64,000 bases of DNA, taken from Pseudomonadota bacterium (lineage in GTDB: Bacteria > Pseudomonadota > Gammaproteobacteria > Steroidobacterales > Steroidobacteraceae). The notes beneath the pieces are model-generated. The model had not been told where the DNA came from and searched no databases. It saw only the letters and a program-made list of their open reading frames with translations. Shown here piece by piece: positions 51,803 to 61,500 of the stretch (the first letter of the stretch is position 1; each line of letters begins with the position of its first letter). The position numbers and the translations under genes are program-made. The stretch is from contig JAEWAF010000136.1 of assembly GCA_023391815.1 (NCBI GenBank), positions 62,001 through 126,000 on the forward strand, in the 5' to 3' direction.

Positions 51803-53119
51803 ATGGAAATTGCACGCGTCAGGAGCACGAGGGATGAAGCCGCGAGGGTAAGCTCCATTCAGGGCACCGAGGGGCAAGATGTCCCGACGGTGACGCAGAC
51901 TGCCTGGCACAAGCATCGCGTGCTGCCGATTGTCGTGGGTGCCGCATTCGGCGCGGTCATCCTGCTCTGGCTGGTGCGAACGTGGTTCGATCCTGTAGCC
52001 ACGGTTGCAGCGGAACGACTGCGGATCGTGACGGTCACCAAGGGCCAGTTTGTCCGCGATGTCGCGGCCGAGGGTACTGTCATTGCGGCGGTCAGCCCAA
52101 CCTTGTTCGCAGCGGCTCCCGGCACCATCAGTTATAAAGTCCAGGCCGGCGATACGGTCGCCAATGGACAAGTTCTCGCGACGCTGGACAGTCCCGCGGC
52201 CACTAACGAATTCCAGCGCGAGCGTGCCACGCTCGATGGCATGAATGTCGCGCTCGAACGGCAGGAGATCGAGATCCGCCGGCAGATCCTCCGCAGCCAG
52301 CAACAGGCGGATCTTGCCAAAGTAGCGATAGCCGCGGCAGAGCGCGAGTTGAGGCGTGCCGAGAGTGCCTGGAAAGATCACGTCTTCAGCGAGCATGACT
52401 ACGAGCTCGCGCGGGACAATGTCACTACCGCCAAGCTCAACTACGAACACGCGGTGCAGACCGCAACTCTGGAGCGGGACAGCCTGGCGCTCGAATTGCG
52501 TACACGCCGGCTGGAGCGAGACCGGCAGAAACTCCTCGTCGAAGATCTGCAGCGGCGCGTGGCGGACCTGATCGTGAACTCGCCCGTGGATGGCATGGTC
52601 GCGGAGCTCGCGCAGGTGGAGAAAGCCAAAGTTCCGGAAAGCGCGCCGCTCGTGACGGTAGTCGACCTCAGTGCCTTGGAGATCGAATTTCAGGTCGCGG
52701 AACTGTACGCGCGCGACATCAAGCCTGGCATGCCGGTTCAGGTGACAGTTGAGGGCCGCCCGCGAGCGGGGACCGTCACGACGGTTTCGCCGGAGGTGCG
52801 CCAGAGCCAGGTCAGAGGTCGCGTGAAGTTCATCGGGGATCAGCCGCCGGGGTTGCGTCAGAACCAGCGCGCAGCGGTCCGAATCATCCTCGACGAGCGC
52901 GATGACGTTCTCAAGTTCGAGCGCGGCCCGTTGATCGATGACCTCACGCGCACTGTGTACGTGATGAGTGGGGACCGTGCCGAGCGCCGACCAGTCGAGC
53001 TCGGTGCAGCTTCGGTGGCCGAGATCGAAGTTCTCCGTGGTCTGGTTTCGGGCGAGCGCGTGATCATTTCCGACATGCGCAGATATCAGGACGCGCCCGA
53101 GATCATCGTCACCGACTGA
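51803..53119 (+). CDS. MacA/HlyD-type periplasmic adaptor of an ABC exporter
   Basis: A 438-residue membrane-fusion protein. ATG 51803 is chosen, 15 bases after AGGAGG; ATG 51788 abuts that site and is the alternative. One transmembrane helix lies near residues 40-60 (VLPIVVGAAFGAVILLWLV). A lipoyl-like half (GTISYKVQAGDTVANGQVLATLDSP) leads into a long coiled coil of about 120 residues (RQEIEIRRQILRSQQQ to RQKLLVEDLQRRV). The second lipoyl half (VNSPVDGMVAELAQVEKAKV) and beta-barrel (IEFQVAELYARDIKPGMPVQ) follow. It links an inner-membrane ABC pump to an outer-membrane channel; no TolC-like gene is seen in the window. Confidence 0.87.
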   Translation: MEIARVRSTRDEAARVSSIQGTEGQDVPTVTQTAWHKHRVLPIVVGAAFGAVILLWLVRTWFDPVATVAAERLRIVTVTKGQFVRDVAAEGTVIAAVSPTLFAAAPGTISYKVQAGDTVANGQVLATLDSPAATNEFQRERATLDGMNVALERQEIEIRRQILRSQQQADLAKVAIAAAERELRRAESAWKDHVFSEHDYELARDNVTTAKLNYEHAVQTATLERDSLALELRTRRLERDRQKLLVEDLQRRVADLIVNSPVDGMVAELAQVEKAKVPESAPLVTVVDLSALEIEFQVAELYARDIKPGMPVQVTVEGRPRAGTVTTVSPEVRQSQVRGRVKFIGDQPPGLRQNQRAAVRIILDERDDVLKFERGPLIDDLTRTVYVMSGDRAERRPVELGAASVAEIEVLRGLVSGERVIISDMRRYQDAPEIIVTD

Positions 53120-53153
53120 GGCACTGCCAGCCCGCGACTTGCGAGGATCGCTC

Positions 53154-53873
53154 ATGATCGAGATGCGCCATATCAACAAGACCTATCACTCCGAGCTGGT
53201 CGAGACGCGGGCACTGCGCGATCTGTCGCTGCGGGTGGATGCCGGCGAATTCGTTGCTATCACGGGCCCGTCGGGTTCGGGCAAGACCACGTTGCTGAAT
53301 GTGCTCGGCCTGCTGGAAACGTTTGATTCCGGCTCGCTGCACTTCGATGGGCAAGATGTGAGTCAGCTGTCGGACGATGCTCGCTCACGGCTGCGCAACG
53401 AGAAGATCGGTTTCATCTTCCAGAGTTTCAATCTGATCCCGGACTTGAACATCTACGATAACGTCGACGTGCCGTTGTGTTATCGAGGCATGAAAGCGGC
53501 GGAGCGAGACAAGCGAATCACCGCCGCACTCGAGCTGGTCGGGCTCGCGGCTCGCACGCGACACCTGCCGTCGCAGCTGTCCGGCGGTCAGCAACAGCGG
53601 GTCGCCATCGCGCGCGCAATTGCAGGTGAGCCAAGGCTGCTGCTGGCGGACGAGCCAACCGGCAACCTCGATACGAACATGGCGGGACAGGTGTTGGATC
53701 TGTTGCAGCAGATCAATGAGATGGGCACCGCCATCTTGATGGTCACACACGATCCGCAACTTGCCGCTCGCGCTCAGCGCAGCGTGCACGTGATTGACGG
53801 CCAAATCTCCTCGGAGAAGCTCGGCGAGCCTCGCGCTCGATCGCAGACGGCTACGGCTATGTCGCACGCTTAG
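53154..53873 (+). CDS. MacB/LolD-type ABC transporter ATPase
   Basis: ATG 53154 with GAGG seven bases upstream gives 239 residues. All ATPase motifs are present: Walker A GPSGSGKTTLLN, Q-loop IFQSFNLIPDLN, signature LSGGQQQRVAIARA, Walker B LLLADEPTGNLD and H-loop MVTHD. The sequence style is that of the MacB/LolD/FtsE group, which drives mechanotransmission rather than classical through-membrane transport. It sits between the adaptor gene and two permease genes, with short spacers of 34 and eight bases. Confidence 0.92.
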   Translation: MIEMRHINKTYHSELVETRALRDLSLRVDAGEFVAITGPSGSGKTTLLNVLGLLETFDSGSLHFDGQDVSQLSDDARSRLRNEKIGFIFQSFNLIPDLNIYDNVDVPLCYRGMKAAERDKRITAALELVGLAARTRHLPSQLSGGQQQRVAIARAIAGEPRLLLADEPTGNLDTNMAGQVLDLLQQINEMGTAILMVTHDPQLAARAQRSVHVIDGQISSEKLGEPRARSQTATAMSHA

Positions 53874-53881
53874 GAGCCGCG

Positions 53882-55219
53882 ATGTTCCGAATGTATCTGC
53901 GCCTTGCGGCCAAGAGTCTCAGGCAGCGCCCGGGAATGAGCGCCCTGATGGTAGCGACTGTCGCGCTCGGGGTCGCGGCCTGCGTAACGGTGATCACGAT
54001 CTTCAACGCGATGTCCGCCGATCCGATCTGGTGGAAGAGCGATCGCCTGTACGCCGTCACGCTCGACTCGTGGGACATCAACGAACCTGCCGATCGCGCG
54101 CGACCGCACTTGCCGCCGTCGCGCCTGACTTATCGAGATGCGATGTACCTGCTCGAATCGAACATCCCCGAGCGCAGGGCGGTGATGTACGTCGCCCGCA
54201 CCAGTATTCTCACCAGCGGGATTCCCGGCCGCGAGCCCATCGCAGCCGAAGCACGTTTTACCAGCGGAGATTTCTTCTCGATGTTCGACGTGCCGTTTCG
54301 ATACGGCGGCGGCTGGAGTGCCCGGGACGATCGCACTCTCGCGCCGGTGATCGTCCTTAGCGCGGACGTCAATGACAAACTGTTCGGCGGCGAGAACAGC
54401 GTAGGGCGCACGGTACGCTGGAACGACCGGGAGTTCCGCGTCGTCGGCGTCATGGATGTCTGGGAGCCGCAGCCGAAGTTCTACGATCTGAACAAGGGCC
54501 ACTTCGACATGCCCGAGGGCGCGTTCATTCCACTGCGCTGGGGGCCGCAGCTCAAGGTGACGAGCACCGCTGGCAGCTGCTGGAAGCCGGAAAAGCTCGA
54601 CAGCTATGAAGACATTCTCGGCTCCGAATGCGTGTGGTTGCAGATGTGGGTCGAGCTGCCTGACGCGGCCACGCGAGATCGGATGCAGGACCTGCTCGAC
54701 ACCTATACCGCCGGGCAACGCAAGTCGGGGCGGTTTCAGCGGCCGCAGAACAATCGCTTAACCAGCGTGCCGCAGTGGCTGATCGACCAGGAGGTCGTGC
54801 AAAACGACAACCGCGTGCTCGTCGGGCTGGCATTCGCCTTTCTTGCCGTCTGCCTGCTCAACGTTGTCGGTCTGCTGCTTGCAAAGTTCTTGAGCGCCGC
54901 GAAGACGATCGGAATCCGGCGTGCGGTCGGCGCGCGTAAAGGCCAGATTTTCGCTCAGCATTTCGTCGAAGCTGCCGTGATTGCTGTGGCCGGCGCCGCC
55001 TTTGGTCTCGGGCTCAGCGCGTTGAGTCTCGAAGCTCTGAGCGCGATGTACACCGTAGACGAGGCAACTCGTGGCGGTTATCGGGAGCTGTTGCATTTCG
55101 ACGTATCGAGCGTCATCGCCGCGGTGGCGCTCGCCGCTGTCGCGACTTTTGCCGCCGGCTTTTATCCGGCATGGCGCGCCTCACGGCTGCCACCAGCGGT
55201 TTATCTGAAGAGCCACTAG
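53882..55219 (+). CDS. MacB-like ABC permease with periplasmic core domain (first of two)
   Basis: A 445-residue permease with GGAG before the ATG. One helix near the N-terminus (MSALMVATVALGVAACVTVIT) is followed by a large periplasmic MacB_PCD-like domain (residues about 50-310; SGDFFSMFDVPFRYGGGW, VIVLSADVNDKLFGGENSVG). The FtsX module with three helices follows (LVGLAFAFLAVCLLNVVGLLL, IGIRRAVGARKGQIFAQHF, ASVIAAVALAAVATFAAGF-like end). MacB-type permeases move substrates from the periplasm out through a TolC-like channel. It probably forms a heterodimer with the next gene's product. Confidence 0.88.
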   Translation: MFRMYLRLAAKSLRQRPGMSALMVATVALGVAACVTVITIFNAMSADPIWWKSDRLYAVTLDSWDINEPADRARPHLPPSRLTYRDAMYLLESNIPERRAVMYVARTSILTSGIPGREPIAAEARFTSGDFFSMFDVPFRYGGGWSARDDRTLAPVIVLSADVNDKLFGGENSVGRTVRWNDREFRVVGVMDVWEPQPKFYDLNKGHFDMPEGAFIPLRWGPQLKVTSTAGSCWKPEKLDSYEDILGSECVWLQMWVELPDAATRDRMQDLLDTYTAGQRKSGRFQRPQNNRLTSVPQWLIDQEVVQNDNRVLVGLAFAFLAVCLLNVVGLLLAKFLSAAKTIGIRRAVGARKGQIFAQHFVEAAVIAVAGAAFGLGLSALSLEALSAMYTVDEATRGGYRELLHFDVSSVIAAVALAAVATFAAGFYPAWRASRLPPAVYLKSH

Positions 55220-55241
55220 TTCTGCGCCCTGGAGCCCATCG

Positions 55242-56465
55242 ATGAACGGCACCCTCCGGCAAGTCGTCTCTGCCCTGCGGCACAATCGGACCGGCGTATT
55301 CCTGGTCGCGATGCAGATCGCGATTACGTTGGCCGTGTTCACCAACGCGGTCCATATCGTCAAGCAGCGTTACGAGCGAACCGAACGGCCGACCGGTTTG
55401 GATATGGAAAACGTATTCGCGATCGCCAGCGCGGGCTTCGCGCAGGACTTCGACTACGTGACTACGATGCGTGAAGACCTGGTGTCTCTGCGCAGCGTGC
55501 CTGGTGTGGTCGCTGCGACCGCAAGCAACGCGGTGCCGCTCGGGGGCGGCGCCAGCGCTGCGACGTCGTTGGCAACCAAGCCGAACGACGAAGCTAACGG
55601 CATCCGCGGCGGTTATTTCGAAGTAGATGAACAGGGAATTGCCGCGCTCGGCGTGCGATTGGTCGCCGGTCGGCCATTCCAACAAAGCGAGATTCTGCCG
55701 CCGGCGGAGGCTGTCGGCGCACGCCTGCCACAGCAGATCATCATCACGCAGGCGTTCGCGGACGCATTGTTTCCGAATGAGAACGCGCTGGGTAGGACGG
55801 TGTACGACAGCGTCGACACGCCGATCACGGTCGTCGGCATCATCGAGCATATGCAAGGCGCTCTGGTCGACGTGGAGTATGTGAATCGGGTCGCGCTGGT
55901 GCCGCGCCAGCCGAGCACGGCGCCACGGAACTTCTATCTCGTGCGTACCGAGCCGCAGCAGCGTGATGTCGTCATGCGCGTGGTGGAGGAGCGAATCCGG
56001 ACTTCCAACCCCGATCGCATGATCTCGTGGGTGCGCTCGATCGAGGAGGCGAGAAGGCGCGTTTACCTCGCCGATCGCAACATGGCGATCTTTCTGGTGA
56101 CGATTACGACGCTGCTGCTCGGGCTCACAGCACTCAGTCTGTTTGGCCTGACAACGTTCAACGTGAACGTGAGAATCAAGCAGATCGGTATACGCCGTGC
56201 ACTCGGTGCCCGGCGCGCCGATATCGTTTCATACTTTCTGCTCGAGAATTGGTTGATCACCACGATCGGCATCGCGATCGGGTGCGTCATTGCGCTGGGG
56301 ACAGGTCATTGGCTGTCACGTGAGTATGGTTTGCCCCGGTTCGATCCTTTCTATCTCTTCAGCGGTATGGTGTTGCTTTGGGCGCTGGGGCAGATCGCCG
56401 CGTGGCAGCCAGCGCGCGCCGCTGCCCAGATAGCGCCAGCACTGGCCACACGCCGCATCGCTTGA
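55242..56465 (+). CDS. MacB-like ABC permease (second of two)
   Basis: A 407-residue permease starting 22 bases after the first. Layout is the same but the core domain is shorter: helix 1 (VFLVAMQIAITLAVFTNAV), MacB_PCD-like region (FEVDEQGIAALGVRLVAGRPF, TQAFADALFPNENALGRTV) and FtsX part (FLVTITTLLLGLTALSLFG, IGIRRALGARRADIVSYFL, LFSGMVLLWALGQIAAW). Two different permease chains with one ATPase imply a heterodimeric pump. The secreted repeat peptide gene follows 131 bases later with no terminator between, so the peptide is a candidate substrate. Confidence 0.87.
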   Translation: MNGTLRQVVSALRHNRTGVFLVAMQIAITLAVFTNAVHIVKQRYERTERPTGLDMENVFAIASAGFAQDFDYVTTMREDLVSLRSVPGVVAATASNAVPLGGGASAATSLATKPNDEANGIRGGYFEVDEQGIAALGVRLVAGRPFQQSEILPPAEAVGARLPQQIIITQAFADALFPNENALGRTVYDSVDTPITVVGIIEHMQGALVDVEYVNRVALVPRQPSTAPRNFYLVRTEPQQRDVVMRVVEERIRTSNPDRMISWVRSIEEARRRVYLADRNMAIFLVTITTLLLGLTALSLFGLTTFNVNVRIKQIGIRRALGARRADIVSYFLLENWLITTIGIAIGCVIALGTGHWLSREYGLPRFDPFYLFSGMVLLWALGQIAAWQPARAAAQIAPALATRRIA

Positions 56466-56596
56466 TCTCTCGCCGTCTCAACGAATGCTTTCAATTCACC
56501 CGAATCGAAGAAGACCACTTGCTGATGGGCAGCGCGTGGCAGACTGGTTTCGCATGCCATCCGGCCTGCGAAAGGAACATTGAGGAGACAGCCAAT

Positions 56597-56839
56597 ATGC
56601 AGCATGGAACATGGATATCGCGATCGAGCGCTTTCGTTGCGACTGCCTGCGTTCTCGCCCTAGGCGCTAGCACCATGGCCGATTTCGAATGGTCGCGCGC
56701 GACTGCCGGCTTCGATTGGAGTCGCGCTGTGGTCGACTTCGATTGGGGGCGCGCTGTAGTCGACTTTGACTGGGGCCGCGCTGTCGCTGATTTCGATTGG
56801 GGTCGTGCTTTAGCTGAGTTTGAATGGAATCGCGCGTGA
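56597..56839 (+). CDS. Secreted 80-residue peptide with six 9-residue DFDWGRAxx repeats; candidate exporter substrate
   Basis: ATG 56597 has GAGGAG nine bases upstream, a strong site for so small a gene. A Sec signal peptide covers residues 1-28 (hydrophobic SAFVATACVLALGA, cleavage after STMA). The remaining 52 residues are a tandem array: DFEWSRATA, GFDWSRAVV, DFDWGRAVV, DFDWGRAVA, DFDWGRALA and a partial EFEWNRA. Phe, Trp, Arg and Ala are invariant in all six. Repeat units differ mainly at silent codon positions, which implies selection on the peptide. No family is recognised. It closes the exporter operon and is followed by a strong hairpin. It could be a multi-copy signal or antimicrobial precursor, or a repetitive surface peptide. 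Confidence 0.75.
   Translation: MQHGTWISRSSAFVATACVLALGASTMADFEWSRATAGFDWSRAVVDFDWGRAVVDFDWGRAVADFDWGRALAEFEWNRA
56681..56836 (+). repeat. Six-unit 27-bp tandem repeat inside the peptide gene
   Basis: Contiguous 27-base units encode 9-residue repeats; the last unit is 21 bases. Units 3 to 5 encode almost the same peptide but use different codons for Phe, Asp, Gly, Arg and Val. There are no spacers, so it is not a CRISPR array. Confidence 0.85.
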
Positions 56840-56878
56840 CGCTTGGTACTGGATCATTTAGCTTCGCATGAGGACTGA

Positions 56879-56910
56879 GCGGCGCTGCTGAGTCTCAGCA
56901 GCGCCGCTTT
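56879..56910. terminator. Strong intrinsic-type hairpin after the repeat peptide gene
   Basis: A perfect 13-base stem (56879-56891 with 56895-56907) and three-base GTC loop are followed by TTT. It lies 39 bases after the peptide stop and between convergent genes, so it probably ends the exporter operon and may also act on the EF-hand transcript. Confidence 0.8.
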
Positions 56911-56969
56911 GGCCAGCGCTCACGTGCGCCAGGGGGGCGCTAGAAAATGCTGTCGGCGTTCATCCTGGC

Positions 56970-57194
56970 TCAGCCCGTCCACCAGACTACGAATTCCTTG
57001 AACCCGATGTAGCCATCCCCTTCGGTATCCGCAAACTCCAGGTCCAACAGCGATTCCGCCCGAGACACGTCGCCATCGAGTGCGCGCAGGAGTCTCAAGA
57101 ACTCCTCTTGATCGATATATCCATCGCCATTGGCATCGCAGGCATCGAACGCCGCGCGCAGCTCGGCAAGCTCGGTCTCGTTCAGAGTGGCCAT
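56970..57194 (-). CDS. Small two-EF-hand calcium-binding protein
   Basis: A 74-residue protein from ATG 57194 with AGGAAG nine bases upstream. It contains two EF-hand loops: DANGDGYIDQEE (residues about 20-31), canonical at every ligand position, and DTEGDGYIGFKE (about 56-67), also complete. Helices around them match the calmodulin-like helix-loop-helix order, and nothing else is present. There is no signal peptide, so it should be cytoplasmic unless exported by another route. It converges on the repeat peptide gene; a link to the exporter is possible but unproven. Confidence 0.85.
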   Translation of the reverse strand: MATLNETELAELRAAFDACDANGDGYIDQEEFLRLLRALDGDVSRAESLLDLEFADTEGDGYIGFKEFVVWWTG

Positions 57195-57319
57195 GGATAT
57201 CGACTTCCTATCGAAATGTGCTCAGGATGTTCACGAACGCCCCGCGACGCCGATACGACAGGTCGGTCAGATCGTCGACGCTGCGACCGGCCACTGCCGA
57301 GCTCCTGGTCGGTGGTTTT

Positions 57320-58240
57320 CGTCGCAGCCGCTTCCAGGAAGGCGCAATCTTCGCGAACGGCAGCTATGAGCTGACAGATACGTGGGAAATCAGTGCGGGC
57401 ATACGTGCGACTCACAATCGTCAATCCGCCCGGGAAGTCTCGACAGGATCCATGCTGGGAGAGGCCACGAGTCCGCGCTACAACTCAACGGAAGAATCTC
57501 CGGTTACGTACTCGCTGAGTACGCGCTACCGCATGGCTCCCGACACCATGATCTATGCTCGTATCGCCACCGGATATCGGCCGGGCGGCAGCAATAACGA
57601 CAAACTGGGCGTCCCCGGCACATTCGGTGCCGACACACTCGTCAACTACGAGATCGGCTTGAAGGCACAGTGGCTGGATCGGCGCTTGTTTGCCAACCTG
57701 ACGGCGTTCTACATCGATTGGCAGGACGTCCAGATCGAGCAGAGCACGCCGACGGGTGTCGGCTACACGGGGAATGGAGGCAGCGCCGTTAGTCAGGGCA
57801 TGGAGTGGGACGTTCGTTATGCATTCCCGGTCGGTCTCACCATCGGAGTGAACGGCACCTATTCGGATGCAAAGCTGACGCAAGATGCGCCCTCCATCGG
57901 AGCACGGCACGGCGATCCGCTACCGATCATTCCGCGTTGGGCTGGCAGCGTTACGGCCGATTATTCGACAGACATCGGCGATCGTTGTCGAGCGCGGCTC
58001 GGGACGAGGTACGGTTATCTCGGAAGCCGAAACACTGAATTTCCAGGCGCGCTCACCAATATCGTGGTGGATGCTTACGACGTGCTCGATGTGACCGCCG
58101 GGCTCTCGTTCGATGGCTGGGACGCGGGGCTCTATATTCGTAACGCCACCGATGCCAAGGCGATCATCGCCAACAGCCCCGCCGGGCCGGTGATCCTGCA
58201 CCCGAGGACGATCGGACTGAGCCTCGATAGATCGTTCTGA
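57320..58240 (+). pseudogene. TonB-dependent receptor remnant (C-terminal barrel only)
   Basis: About 305 codons encode the last part of a TBDR barrel: GAIFANGSYELTDTWEISAGIRATHN, YRMAPDTMIYARIATGYRPGG, TLVNYEIGLKAQWLDRRLFANL, LFIDWQDVQIEQ-like strand and a terminal LSLDRSF. Signal peptide, plug and about half of the barrel are missing, and there is no room for them before the EF-hand gene start at 57194. The frame has no internal stop. The last residue is Phe, as in intact receptors. It is best read as a truncated pseudogene left by deletion or rearrangement, although an ATG at 57227 could still give a short product. Confidence 0.8.
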
Positions 58241-58570
58241 TAAGGCCGGCGAACACAACCATGCACGGCGTGCCGATGCTCACTGCCGACGACTCGACGC
58301 GTCTTCGCTTTCTTGATCCAGGCTGCAATTGCTTTTTTCATTGTCATCACGCCGTGAGTACGTTGTTCGACCAACTGATAGCGAACGTGCTTCACGGTAA
58401 TGACCTGCTCGCACCACTAGCATCATGAGTGCATTCCAACGGATAGATTCAATGTGAATGTTTTTATCTTCGATCTGGAGCAAGAAGGTCGAGATAGGGT
58501 GAAAGGCAGCAGCGCGGCTGCGTGCGAATACATTGGACGATGATGATGTTTGTGTCGAAGGAGACTTGAG
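58241..58570. other. Upstream region of the autotransporter gene
   Basis: 330 bases without a supported gene. The DNA just before the autotransporter is AT-richer (GAATGTTTTTATCTTCG, GATGATGATGTTTGTG) and should contain its promoter; AAGGAG at 58558-58563 is the ribosome site. A minus-strand frame at 58132-58395 was judged not to be a gene. Confidence 0.4.
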
Positions 58571-61500
58571 ATGAGCCGGAATGAGTTACGTCCCCTGCGC
58601 GTGGCAGTCGAACAGGCGTTGCATGCAACGCGCGTGGCGCGCCTGAGTTCACCCGCGAGCGCCATTGAACGGCGCCTGCGGGCAGGCGGCTCCTGGACGG
58701 CTCTGGCGCTTGCGCCGGTGCTGGTACTCGCATTGCCTCAGTCCGCCGCCGCACAGAACGCATGGACGGGTAGCGCGAGCAATGATTGGATGAACGCAAG
58801 CAACTGGTCGCCGGGTACGTTGCCCGCCGGGGACGTCACGATCAACACGAACGCACCCAATCCCACCGTGCTCGGCGTCTCCAGCCCGGCAACGGCGACG
58901 ATAGGTCATCTGTCGTTGGGCACAACAGCGGGTACGAGCACGCTCACCATTCGGAACGGGAGCAGCTTGTCCTCGAACATCGCGACGGGCTCCGATTACA
59001 TTGGGCGAGCTGCGGCAAGCAATGCCACCGTCACCGTAACGGGTCGGAATTCGACCTGGTCTACGGCCAACTCTCTCGCTATCGGTGCGGCCAATACCGC
59101 TACGGGCACGCTGAACATTTTTGATCGCGCCGCCGTCAACATCGCGAACAACATCAATTTGGGACAGACCGCCGGTAACGGCACGGTGAACATAGCGAGT
59201 GGCGGTGCGCTCACGACCGGCAACGCAACCATGGGGCAAGCGAACAGCGCAGGCACCGCCAACATTTCCGGTCCCGGGTCGCAGTGGAGCGTGGGAGGAT
59301 ATTTGAGGGTCGGCGCTGGCACGAACGGCACCGGCGTGCTGACAGTGGACAACGGCGGCGCGGTCATGGCCACTAGCGACATCAACATTGGTGGACCAAC
59401 CGCGAGTACGCGTGGAACGGGTACTGCCACCATCACCGGCGCTGGCTCGCGACTGATCAGCGGCGGGGTACTCAATGTCGGCGGCGCCGGAACGGGCACG
59501 CTGACGGTTTCCGACGGCGCAGTCGCCACCGCCAACACGGTGGTGATAGCCGCCAGTATCAGCGGGCTGCAAACTGGAAGAGGCACGTTCAACCTCTTGA
59601 GCGGCAGCGCGCTGCAGACACAGGCGCTGACGGGCGGCCCAGGCGTGATGCGTCAAGTCAATTTCGACAACAGCACGCTGCGCGCGACTGCAAGCAATGC
59701 GGCCTTCATCACCGGCTTTAGTGGCACCGAACTCAATATCGCCGCGGGCGGACTCACTCTCGACACAGCCGGCTTCGATGTCACCGCAGCCTCGCCTTTC
59801 AGTGGCACAGGTGCGCTGACCAAGGTCGGCGAGGGTACGCTGGCCCTGTCGGGCGACAACACGTACACGGGTGGCACGACGATCGCCGGCGGCACGTTGC
59901 AGATCGGCGCTGGCGGAGCCAGCGGCAGTCTCACAGGAAACATCACGAACGAAGGCACGCTCGCGTTCAATCGTTCGGACGCGATGACATTCGATAATGT
60001 GATCTCCGGCAGCGGTGCGGTGACCCAGCTCGGCTCTGGGACGACGGTGCTGACGAGCGAGCAGGCATACACCGGCGTGACTACCATTTCCGCAGGAACG
60101 CTCGCGCTGAGCGGTGCTGGCAGCATCACGGCATCGAGCGGATTGGTGAACGATGGCGTCTTCGACATCTCCGCGACCGATAGCGGCGCATCGATCACGG
60201 CGCTCTCGGGGAGCGGCTCGGTGGTGCTCGGTTCCAAAGCGCTCACGCTCACCGGCCCCACAAGCTTATTCGCCGGTGTGATCGACGGTGCGTCCGGCAC
60301 GCTGAACAAAGCCGGTACGGGCATCTGGACGTTTGCTGGCGCGGGCTCTCAGGTTGGCACGCTCAACCTGCAAGCCGGCACACTGGAGCTGGCGAACGGC
60401 GCAAGTCTCGCCGCCCAAAACACAACAATCGCTGCAGGGACGACTCTGCGCAGCGAAGGCGCCCTGACGGGCAGCATGGGCAACGACACGCTGGCTCTTG
60501 TCGGCACGCTCATCGGCAACATGAGCTTTCTCGATGGCGACGATCATGTGCAGGTCGTAGAAGGCGCCGATTTCTCGCAAGCTGGATTCGACGGCGGCGC
60601 TGGAGCGGACACGCTGGAGCTGACCTACGGCGGCGCCTTCAGCTTGCAGAACGCGCCCGCCACGACGAACTTCGAGCACCTCATCAAGCGCGGCAACGGG
60701 ACGTTCACACTTTCGGGGACTGTGGACACGTTTACCGACAGCATCACGGTCGCTGAAGGCAGCGTGCAACTTTCCGGCGCCAACGTCGTGACGAACGAGT
60801 TCCGCATCGAGGCGGGTGTCACGGTCAAGGGCACGGGCTCCCTGAGCGGAAGTTTCATCAATGCCGGCGTGCTCTCGCCGGGCAACAGTCCAGGCGCGAT
60901 CCACATCGGTGGCAATTTCACGCAGTCCGCGGGCGGCACGCTGGTGTCGGAGATCACGCGTGCCGGCACCGACCTGCTCGATATCTCGGGTGCAGCCAAC
61001 CTCGGCGGCACGCATCGGATCAATGTGGAATATGGTCTATATCTCGACGGCACCACGCACGCGCTGATTCAAGCGGCTGGCGGCATGAACGGTGACTTCA
61101 GCTCCGTGGAGATGAATGCCAGTGCCTTGATGACAGCACAGCGAGAGTTGAGTGCGAACGCGTTGAGTGTGAGCTTTGCTCGCCAGCCGATCACGAGCGT
61201 GACCGATCCGAACAGTGGCCGTGGACGCTTTGCCACCTGGCTCGAAGAGCAGATCAGTGCGGGCGGCCTCACACAGGAGATGACCGACTACATCGATACG
61301 CTGATACAGCAGTCGACCGTGGAGGGCGTCAAGAGCTTGCTGGGCGAGCGCGGTCAGCCGGTCGCAACTGTCAGTCAGAACAGCATCTCGATCCTTGGCG
61401 CCGGCTTTGCGCGGACCGTGTTCGAGCGCTTCACGCTAAGCGACGTGGCGCAGTGTTCGCCCACTCAGCAAGGCTCGAGCGATGCGCTCAACTGTTTCTG

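Noticed and set aside
56681..56836. Tandem repeats that might be read as a CRISPR array
   Set aside because: The 27-base units are contiguous without spacers, diverge between copies and keep an open reading frame for a secreted peptide.
51803..56839. RiPP cluster with a modifying enzyme for the repeat peptide
   Set aside because: No radical-SAM, YcaO, lanthionine or ATP-grasp gene lies near it. Multi-copy unmodified peptide remains the simpler reading.
57080..57319. Upstream part of the frame that continues into the TBDR remnant
   Set aside because: It runs antisense to the EF-hand gene and encodes Arg-rich sequence with no plug or signal peptide.
58132..58395. Minus-strand frame with an MKKAIAAWIKKAK start
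   Set aside because: It overlaps the receptor remnant antisense, has no good ribosome site and its C-terminal half is the mirror of the barrel coding sequence.
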